Below, piece after piece: positions 54,362-64,000 of a DNA stretch of 64,000 nucleotides. The position numbers and the translations under genes were made by a program. The notes under the pieces are model-generated. The model saw only the letters and a program-made list of their open reading frames with translations, was not told the origin of the DNA and searched no databases. Location: positions 3,813,751 through 3,877,750 of the forward strand of contig NC_084810.1 of assembly GCF_963583255.1 (NCBI RefSeq), given 5' to 3'. Source of the DNA: Pyrus communis (lineage: Eukaryota > Streptophyta > Magnoliopsida > Rosales > Rosaceae). Numbering within the stretch: the first letter of the stretch is position 1; each line of letters begins with the position of its first letter.

Positions 54362-57300
54362 TCACATGTAGTACCTTCTTAGGTTGTATGCATTGCACTG
54401 CTTGTCGATTTCTTTGTCGTTCATAGTGGTAAGGGTGTAGCTGCCCATTTTGCCTACTCAACTGATTTTGTACTGACTTTCCCATATGGGAGCTATCTTT
54501 TTAGAGCTTTCCCGTCAGGCGATGATGAAGGCTTTTCTGGGGACTAAGTCTCCTGGCTGGAACTGTTTGATTTTTGCCCTTTTTGTTGCAATTGGAGAAG
54601 AGATATTGCTGATAGGCCGCAATGGTGATAACCTTCTCGCGATCTTCCTCTGCCAGGTCTAAGTTAGTGGCTATCTCTTTTTCGTTCAGCTTGAGGTTTG
54701 GCAGTACAGTGTTAATGTTTGGCACTACGACGTTGGGAGGAATAATTGCCTCAGAACCATACGCCAAGGAGAATAGAGTTTCACCGGTTGCTCACCTTTT
54801 GGTGGTGCGATATGCCCATAAAGCATCGGGGATATCATCTGGCCACTTGCCCTTCTTGTCTGAAAAGGTCTTCTTGAGGCAGTTGAGGATGGTCTTGTTA
54901 GATGCCTCAACTTGCCCGTTGCCTTATGGATATATGGGGCGTGGACATGTGCTACTTGATGCCATGCTTTTTGAAAAACTTCGCCAAGTCTTTGTCCACG
55001 AACTGTGGACTATTGTCGGTGATGATGAAGTGTAGGATGCCGAAGCGGCAGATAATGTTCTTCCATATAAAGCGCTCTATGTCCATCTGGGTAGTTGTGG
55101 TCATGGGTTCAGCTTCGACCCACCTTGTGAAGTAGTCAGTTGCTACGATCATCATGCCTCTGTCCCCAGTACCAGATGGCATTGGTTCTACCAAGTCGAT
55201 CGTCCACTGCATGAATGGCCATGGGCTCGTCTACGGGTAGAGTTCGTTGGCAGATAGTGCAGGCACGGGCTTGAAACGCTAGCAGTTGTCGCGCCTTTGT
55301 GCATACTCCTTGGCGTCTTGATGCATGGTTAGCTAATAATAGCCAGCGTTTAGAGCTTTTTGCGCCAATGAGTAGCCTTCAAAGTGGTTTTCACAGACGT
55401 ATTCGTGGATTGAGCTAAGAATCTTCAGGTCGTCAGGAAACGATAAGCAGCAAACATGTGGTCATGAAAAGAATCTTCGAATGAGTATGCCATTCCATAT
55501 GTAGTAGCGTGCTGCCTTCATTTGGAGCTTTCTAGACTCCAATCTATCTGCGGGGAGTGTTCCATTGACTATGTAGTCGATGATAGGATATTGCCAACTC
55601 AAAGCTGTGCTAATCTGCACCACCTCGACTACTGGTTCCTCATCTATGCTTAGCTTTTCCAAGTACTCAACTAGGATAGAGCGCTTGAGTTGATGGTCTA
55701 GCGCAGAGCCTAGGCTTGCCAATGCATCTGCGTGGGCATTTTCTGCTCGTGGAACCTGAGTGAATGTGTATGTCTGGAACGTCGCTAGCTGCTCTCATAC
55801 CTTTTCGAGGTATCAGGCCATCTTTGGATGTTTTGCTACGTACCCCCCTGAGGTTTGGTTGGTGATCAGCTAGGTCTTTTGCCAATCGAAGACCTGTTAA
55901 TAGGACTTCATACTCCGCTTCATTGTTTAATGCTTTGAAGCTCAGAGTGATCGCTTGCTCGAGCATCTGAGAACTAGACCTACTCCCGATCCTTGATGGT
56001 TGGATGATCCATCGACTTCAAAACGCCAAAAATCTCTATTTGGTGGGGGCAGGTACCGCTATGGCATGCTCGACTACCTTTGAGGTGTTTTCGGGCTGTG
56101 TTGCTGCATCTTTCAAGCTTGGGGTGAATTCTGCTATGAAGTCCGCCAATGCCTGGGCTTTTATTGCCATGCGGGGTTGGTATGCTAGGCCGTATTGACC
56201 AAGTTCCAACACTCACTTCATGACTCGTTGAGAAGCATCTAGGCTGTGCAAGACTGATCAAAGTGGGTACTAGGTCATAACGATGACCATATGCCCTTGA
56301 AAGTAGAGTCTGAGCTTCCGAGCTGCAATAACTAACACCAAAATTAGTTTTTCAATCTTCGGGTATCTGGTTTCCGTATCAAGAAGAGTTTTGGATATGT
56401 AAAATACAAGCAATTAGGCCCCCAGTTCTTCTCGTATGAGGGCAGAGCTCACTGCTACTTCTAATACCGCCAGATAGATGTATAGGTTCTCTACTGCTTC
56501 CAGTTTGGATAGTAGTGGAAGTCCTGAAATGCTTTATCGCACTCATCGTCCCATTTGTCATTATGCACCTTTTTTATTGCCTTAAAGAAAGGCTTGCATT
56601 AGTTAGTAAATCGCGAAAAGAAGCGATTGAGTACGACCGCTCGTCCGGTCAGACCTTGCATCTCCTTCAGAGTTGTGGGCAATTTCATGTCCAGGATCGT
56701 TTTGATCTGCCTTGGATGAACCTTTATTCCTCGTTGGGTTACAAGGTACCCTAAGAATCAGCCTGAGGAAACGCCAAATATGCACTTGGCTGGGTTGAGC
56801 TTCATGTTGTATTCTCGGATAATAGCAAAAGTTTCTGCCAAGTTGCAAATATGGTATGACCGCTGCTTGCCCTTCACCATGATGTCGTCGATGTAGACTT
56901 CCATGGTGACTTCAATCTGCTTCTTGAACATTGTGTTTAGGAGTCGCTAGTAGGTTGCTCTTACATTCTTAAGGCCAAAGGGCATGACCTTATAGGAGTA
57001 TGTGCCTCATTCGATCACAAATGCGATCTTTTCTTTATCAGGCTTATGCATGGCAATCTGGTTGTGGCCTGAGTATGCGTCCAAGAAGCTATGCAGCTGG
57101 TTCCCAGATGTTGAGTTAACGAGCAAGTCGATTCGGGAAACCGGATAGTTATCTTTAGGGCATGCCTTGTTGAGGTCGGTGTAATCCACGCATACTCTCT
57201 ATTTGCCCTTTTCTTTTTTCATTACTAGCACGACGTTAGCCAGCCATGCTGAGTGTGTCACTTCCTCAATAAATCCAGCCTTTAGTAACTTATTGATCTC

Positions 57301-60300
57301 CGCCTCAATAATTGTTACTTGCTCAGGTGCGAAATGTCGCCTTTTTCGGATCACAGGTTTGGCAACGGGATCGACGTGCAACTTGTGACAAGTTATCGTT
57401 GGATCAATGTTGGGCATATCAGAAGGTGACCATGTGAAGACATCGCGATTTTCGTTAAGGAAAGTCGTGAGCTTTTCCTTCTCTGCTGAGCTTAAATATG
57501 AGCCGATTTTAGCCATATTTTCCGACTGCTGGGGGTCATGTCCTCAACGTCTTCTTCGGGTTTCCATCCTGATTCATCTTCCAGGGCATTGTCAACCTTG
57601 ACGCCTTCTTCTTGACCTTTCTGCTGTAATTGCTATTTGGATGAAGTGGAGTCAACTTTTTGCACTTCAACTGCCACTGCTGGGGCGAAAGACTTATTCT
57701 TCGACTCCTTGAGAACTTGTACAGTGCATCGCCTGGACATGGCTTGGTCGCCTTTGATTTCTCTGACTGTTCCTCCCAGGATGCGAAATCGAATTTTCTG
57801 GTACTCGATCGAGGTTACAGCTCCAATCTTTACTAGCCATGGTCAGCCCAATATCCCATTATAGGGAGATGGATCACTTATAATCACGAAGGTCTGCAAT
57901 GAAACAACCGGTAGGTTGGTTACATCGAGTGTGATAGTGCCAATAGCAGTTGAGGTGAGTCCGTTGAATTGGTCAAAACCTCTGCTTTACGTTGGATTGT
58001 GCTTTCTATGTCCATCTTCTGGATGACTGACAGTTGTAGGAAGTTGACTGAGCTGTTGTTGTCCACTATGACTCTGTGAACGATGGCATGGGCCAGTTGT
58101 ACAGAAGTCACTAGGGCATCGTCGTGGGGAAAGTTTACTCCCTCAACATCTTGCTTAGTGAAGCCGACGATTAGTCCAGGTACAGTATCTATAGCTTGAA
58201 CCTGATTGACCGATCTCACATGCTGGATCTTCCTCTTATTGAAGTTATTGGTGGCCCCCAGATGCTCGGATTCGGCAAAGATTCTGTTGATTTGGATTAT
58301 CTTGTTTAGGGGTTCAGCATTGGCATTTGTTTCTCACCTTGGTCGGGCAGCTGGTATGTCAACATACTGGTCGCACTTGCCTTCCTTTACTAGTTGCTCA
58401 AGGTACCTCCTTCATGTAGTGCAATCATTGGTTGTGTGTCCAAGACCTTTGTGGAATACGCAGTATTTGGTTTGGTTCATCTTAGAGGTGTTGCCTTTTA
58501 AAGGTAGCGGCGGCTTGAACCATGGCTTATCCTTGAGGTCGCGAAGGATCTGGCTAACTGGGACTGAGAACCTAATGTACGTCTTAGGTGATGCGCCCCC
58601 TTTAGCTAGGGTCTGATCCCTATGTTTGTCACCTGGCTTGCTTTTGTTATCGAGCAGTTTGTTGCTCACCTTCTTTTGAGTCGATTCTGCGTCTTTGCAC
58701 AGCTACTCAAATAGCTTTTGGGAGCGCTTTTCTTCATCCCAGAGGGAGTGCTTTTCTGCCAAAGCATAAGAGTTTGCCAGGGATAGGTTCTCGCCCATAA
58801 TCAATTCTCCAAAAAGTAGGTGATCTATTGAGAATCTTTTTCAGAAAACTGAACATACGATGTTATCATTGCATCTAACGATCTTTTCCTTTTCCACCTT
58901 GAATCTCTTGACATAGGTGTGGAATGACTCATTCGAATCCTTTTTCATGCTGAAAAGATGGTCAGACCTCTTCTTGATCTAGCAATAAGACAAATATTCC
59001 TTAGTGAAAACCAAGGAAAGTTCATCGAAGTTCCGGATTAAACGTAGAGGCAAGGTGTGGAACCAGTCTTGCGCCTCGCCTTGTAGCGTTGTGGCACTTC
59101 GGTAGTGCATCAAGTGTCTGTCCAAATCTTTATCTCCCCTAAACCAGGTGAAATGTGGGGGGTTGAACTTCCGCGGTGGTTTCGTCCGCTTGATCTCGTC
59201 TGTAAAGGGTGACCTACTCAGGTTGGCCACGTCTTTACAAAGAGCATCATCGGTAGTGTCAATGCGTTGGAATCCGCATAGCTGCTCTGCTACGAGCCTT
59301 TGTACTTCCTTCTGGATTTACGCTTGGTGGGGCGGTGGAACCTCCAATTACCCTCGGTGCTGACCTGCTGGTCCATGTTGCTCTTGGCATGTCCTGCTCG
59401 TCTATATCGCGATCACCGTGCACGTGGTTCTAGCTGTGCTGCTCGCCCTCGCGCCTGGTAGGGGCTACTAGTAGAACTTGAGTTGAACTGCTTACATGCT
59501 CTGCTTTGTGCATCATGCGGCTACCTACTCCGTTGTCTCATAGAAAAATATCCTTGTAGGCCTAGCCTCGTGTGGACGTTTCTCCTAGAAGGTCTTAAGT
59601 GCTCGTCAAAGTGTGGACCCAACCTCGAACGCACACTGACTCATGAGCCAAGTCGGGAATGAACGCTTCTCTGCGCATCTAGGCGGCAAAACACATTTCC
59701 CCGAGAGCCCAAACGAGAATGTACACTACTCAAACGCTCGGTTTATGACGGGCTGAGCGGCTATTTGCCAGGATGTCGTTAGAATGAGTTACGTTATTTC
59801 GCCCTTGTTCTGCTTCAGGACACCTCATCTGAGGCACGTTGCATCTCAATGCTCTGGCTCACCAAGATGGTTTGTTGCGCGAATTCGTTCGTCAAATTGG
59901 CAACCTTTTGAGGCAGGTAGTGCTTACCATTTGGATTGGAAGAGTCCGGATAATAAGTGTCTCCATGCGTGGTGGAAGTATAGTCAATTATGGGTACAAA
60001 GCTTGAGCCCAGAGCGGGCAGTCCTGCAGAAAAGTGGGGTGTAAGTAACCCTGAGTTAATCTTAAGACCTGTGGTCGGAATCTAAACCACTAGAGGTGGC
60101 CTCAAAATAGGTTAGGTCGCAGGTCGAGTCATCGGAGCGAGTCGTGGAGTGCGTTAGACCGGCGCCTGCTCGCCTTAGATCTGCATGGCCATAGGCCTTC
60201 CTGGCTGTTGGGCTGCCACATCTTGGCCTGTTGGCTGAGTGGCTTGGGCTTGGGCTCGCTAAGCTGCTTGGCTAGCAGCAGTTACCAAATTATGGGCTTG

Positions 60301-60627
60301 GATTCTAGCCTGCTGTGCAACAAAGCCTGTTGCTGCATTGGGCTGAGCTTTATACCCAGGGCTTGTTGTGGCAGCTGCCAAGTTCGGGGCCTCCTACCTA
60401 AGGTTTGGTTGCCTAGGGTTTGGTGGGAGTGGTGTCTTGGCCTGGTTGCCTTGTCGTAGTTGCTGGGTCACGGAAAAGGTGGTGCTTCATAGCAATAGGG
60501 CTCCTCCTGCCGTCGCGTTGAGCCTTGAGGATCTTTGTCGTGGGGCTATGTCCTCGTCTCCACTATTTGGTCCAAATCCTTCCACGTATGGGGTTCCATT
60601 TGTCGTAGTTTCTAAATTTCCTACCAT
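54362..60627 (-). pseudogene. Gypsy gag-pol, decayed
   Basis: On minus, ATG 60627-60625 (MVGNLETTTNGTPYVEGFGP) starts gag. Gag core near 59250-58979 (HYRSATTLQGEAQDWFHTLP), knuckle-like CVFHKGLGHTTNDC near 58430. Protease region near 58090 has VDNNSSVNFL, where the usual Asp-x-Gly context is altered. RT spans about 57516-56600 (KLHVDPVAKPVIRKRRHFAP; DYTDLNKACPKDNYPV; catalytic EVYIDDIMVK near 56890). An RNase H trace lies near 55970-55670. Integrase (VATDYFTRWVEAEPM; FIITDNSPQFVDKDLAKFFK near 55140-54960) and the tail AYGSEAIIPPNVVVPN follow, ending near a TGA at 54364-54362. Multiple stops and frameshifts prevent a full polyprotein. Confidence 0.88.
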
Positions 60628-60780
60628 TGTATCATTTCTCCAAGGATTGATAAAGAAACTTTTCTAGCAAAAATTAATTGATACGACGTGTGAGAAATTC
60701 AACGTAACAGAAAATTCAAGAAACTAATGCGAAAGGCTTCTTTGAGTATTTTGAATCAGCTCTCAATGAAAGCACCAATT

Positions 60781-61383
60781 TGTGGATGCAAATTTCCGTC
60801 GTCTTCAGTCTTGATGAAAATGCACTTGCAAAACAATCAACACATTTGATCAAAGACCTAAGCCTCATGCTCCCACGAGGTTGGGGGGGTTAGGTCAACA
60901 GATCTTCGATGCCTAAGTTAGCTTCTCTGAGAGAGTAAAGTGTTTAAGGCTTTTTAGGGTTGCAAGAACCTTTTTAATTTGGTATAATGTGGGGTATTTA
61001 TAGGGCTAGGGCCTGCCATATAGGGTTTGATGGAGAAGTATTCTCTAAATATTCCGAAGATATTTAATAGCAGATAATATCTTAAGATAATAGGGTAATA
61101 ATCCTTAATTGAATTAAATTAGGATTACTTACTTGATTTGAGTCAATCTTCAATTAGGAATGTATTAAAGATAGGATTTGGATAATTACTCCTTATCTGT
61201 AATTCCTTGCCAAGGGCAGGTAAGCTGTGGGCAGTTGTGTTCAGCTGTTGAATCTTTCAGGGATGTGAGCTGTGCGTGGGTGCATCTGAGAAGCATACCC
61301 ATTTATTGAGGGCAATCTTGTCATTCTTGAATAAAAATCCACATGTTTTATGTAGAATTTTTAAGATTATTTTAAGCTCCACA
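60781..61383 (-). repeat. 5' LTR of the Gypsy element (right side)
   Basis: 603 bp, TGTGGATGC...AGCTCCACA in plus reading, followed by ATATT. The primer-side sequence lies just left of it at about 60762-60780. Confidence 0.93.
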
Positions 61384-61570
61384 ATATTGCTAATATATAA
61401 GGCAAAGCAAGATTTTTCTTAACTAAAATTGGCAACACATTTATTGTGTTACCAATTAGCATGGGAAACACTCAACACCAAAAGATAATGACCAAAAATA
61501 AAGGACAATACTTTCTACCCATCTTTTTATTCCTTTTGAAAATTTTTATTTAAATTATTTTTTTTTATTT

Positions 61571-62510
<940 letters not shown>

Positions 62511-62576
62511 AACTAAAAGATAAATCAATTGCCAACTTAATTTCCATCCTCTCTCACGTATATTTCAGACAAGACT

Positions 62577-62584
62577 TATAAATA
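62577..62584 (+). promoter_or_regulatory. TATA box of the TBL gene
   Basis: TATAAATA lies about 160 bp before the ATG. A normal TSS would put the long CT repeat inside the transcribed leader. Confidence 0.55.
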
Positions 62585-62658
62585 TAGTAGCTAACTAGCT
62601 ATAAGATAAAAAGAGAAGATTAAGAGAAGAGTTTGTAGTCCTATATCATTTCTTGTAA

Positions 62659-62660
<2 letters not shown>

Positions 62661-62729
<69 letters not shown>
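62661..62729 (+). repeat. (CT)34 microsatellite in the 5' leader
   Basis: An uninterrupted CT repeat of 69 bases ending nine bases before the TBL start codon. Length polymorphism is likely. Confidence 0.97.
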
Positions 62730-62732
<3 letters not shown>

Positions 62733-62738
62733 GGATTC

Positions 62739-64000
62739 ATGGATTACTGGGTTCATAGTAGTTTTTGTGTTAGTAGTATAGCTGCTCTCCTCCTCCTCCT
62801 CCTCCTTCTTGTTTGTGATTACCAAGTAGTAGTACGTGCAAGAGGTGATGAGTCATCATCGTCGTGCGATTTCTTCAAAGGTAGATGGGTTCTGGACCAG
62901 TCCTACCCGCTCTACGATCCTTCCTCATGCCCCTTCATTGAGCGCGAGTTTAGCTGCCAAAAGAATGGCCGTCCCGATCAGATTCACACCAAATACAGAT
63001 GGCAACCACTTGACTGTGATTTAGCAAGGTGCACCAATCTCTCTATCTCTCTGGTTTCTGTAAAATTAGGATCGGCAGAAAAGTATTTGGCCAGAACGAA
63101 TTGTACTGCTCGAACGAAAACAATGCTAAATCTATATGCATTAAACCTGCAGCCTACTGGAAGAAGAAAAACATTATTAATCTAGCATTTACATGTTTTA
63201 CCTGAATGATAGATGGTTTATCCTATAGAAACCCAACTTAAAGTTTTTTGACAACTTTGATATTCAGATTTGATGCACTTGACTTCTTCGAAAGATTTAG
63301 AGGGAAGAACATCATTTTCGTTGGAGATTCATTGAGCCGAAATCAATGGCAATCCTTGACATGCTTACTTCACTCTGCTGTACCAACTGCTACGAATAAT
63401 GTGACAAGAGTAGATACTGTATCTATCTTCGAATTCACGGTTCGTCTAATCTACATTTTGTTATGGGTATTATTTCCTGTTTGTCATGAGAATAATTCTA
63501 TTGTCATATAGTTTCACATATGTTGTTATCAAGTCAAGATATGAATTGATCAAAACCTTTCACATACATTTGTGTTTGTATAAGTAGTCAAAATTAACAG
63601 CTTAGTAACATATAATATGATTAAACCTTTAGCAATAAAATGTTATTGTCTGTTTAGTTGATAACCAACTTAAATATCAAGAGAAGTCAAATCACACATA
63701 AATGTGGTAAGGTGAGTGCAATGAATCAATCCTAAAAGTTTATATAGACTTTTTTCTTCAGCTTCATTTGGTAACTTAAGTGGGTCCATACATGGGGCTT
63801 ATTTAGTCTCGTGAAATTTAATTTGACATTTCAGCTCCCTTGGACAAACTAGTTGACAAGAACTTTTGTCATGATCCTACCAAACACGAAGCATGTGATT
63901 CTTTCTCAATTTTCTTTTGGGATCTTTATCAATACTTGCAGGATTATGGAATTAGAGTGATGCTAGACAGTAATATGTATCTAGTAGATATTGTAAAAGA
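62739..64000 (+). CDS. Trichome birefringence-like (TBL/DUF231) protein, 5' part
   Basis: Three exons seen: 62739-63028, 63268-63439 and 63942 to beyond the window. Residues 1-35 contain a Leu-rich hydrophobic segment (IAALLLLLLLLVCDY), a signal-anchor or signal peptide. The PMR5N region (CDFFKGRWVLDQSYPLYDPS, CPFIEREFSCQKNGRPD, YRWQPLDCDLARF) is followed by the GDS esterase motif FVGDSLSRNQW and then DYGIRVMLDSNMYLVDIVK. Family knowledge: TBL proteins are Golgi polysaccharide O-acetyltransferases (xylan, mannan, pectin or xyloglucan); the catalytic Ser is in GDS, and the C-terminal DxxH lies outside the window. Splice sites are GT-AG and phases agree (AG|A for Arg; phase 0 for exon 3). ORFs running past 63028 read into the intron. 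The substrate cannot be told from this part. Confidence 0.92.

Larger units (their letters stand above)
48001..61383 (-). mobile_element. Ty3/Gypsy retrotransposon, Tat-lineage-like, with antisense ORF
   Basis: 13.4 kb between two LTRs (TGTGG...CCACA) with ATATT target duplications (47996-48000 and 61384-61388). gag-pol is on minus. The primer-side sequence abuts the right LTR (on minus AATTGGTGCTTTCATTGAG), and a purine run (GTGTGGGGGCAT on minus) abuts the left LTR. Between pol and the 3' LTR lie a long tandem array and an extra ORF on the opposite strand. That combination is known from Tat-lineage elements such as Grande and Retand. No chromodomain was seen. LTRs differ at roughly a tenth of positions by eye, and the coding parts are decayed, so the insertion is old. 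Confidence 0.9.

Overview
The window is nuclear DNA of a flowering plant. Most intergenic space is AT-rich, genes are split by GT-AG introns, and plant LTR retrotransposons and DNA transposons are abundant. The gene families and several repeat styles look like a woody eudicot, and Rosaceae (apple/pear-like) is my best guess. That guess rests on familiarity, not on a search.

Layout. 1-195 holds the last codons of an unidentified gene. 4335-6147 is a six-exon Abitram/FAM206-type gene whose fourth coding intron lacks an AG acceptor at the expected place. From 6.9 to 45 kb lies a dispersed cluster of five intronless EP1-like secreted glycoprotein genes (bulb-type lectin plus PAN/apple type): 6915-8282 on minus; 9600-10922, 18730-20034, 27524-28858 and 43727-45025 on plus. 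The first two are head to head. EP1 debris lies between the second and third: a promoter plus signal-peptide stub on minus at 13526-13569, and a 50-bp coding fragment at 16782-16832. The stub is one end of a roughly 5.2-kb imperfect palindrome whose other arm ends inside the signal-peptide codons of the third gene.

Mobile DNA separates the EP1 copies. There are a MULE-type element (11686-12413), a decayed Copia element 25 bp after the third gene's stop (20059-23937), a poly(A) retroposon with a nested MULE (24466-26703), two CACTA elements (29075-32241 and 32444-34420), two Helitron-like copies, and a very young Copia element (35101-40344) with almost identical LTRs but four in-frame stops.

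48001-61383 is a 13.4-kb Gypsy element inserted on the minus strand with ATATT target duplications. It has decayed gag-pol, a 134-bp tandem array, and an extra oppositely oriented ORF encoding a coiled-coil protein, the layout known from the Tat lineage. Beyond it, an RPL18 fragment (62031-62458) sits between MULE-type terminal sequences (Pack-MULE-like). A trichome-birefringence-like (TBL) gene starts at 62739 and runs off the window.

Functional reading. The EP1 proteins are predicted secreted cell-wall or apoplast lectin-like glycoproteins. TBL proteins O-acetylate wall polysaccharides in the Golgi. I see no evidence that these genes act together. The main story is tandem and inverted gene duplication reshaped by transposons.
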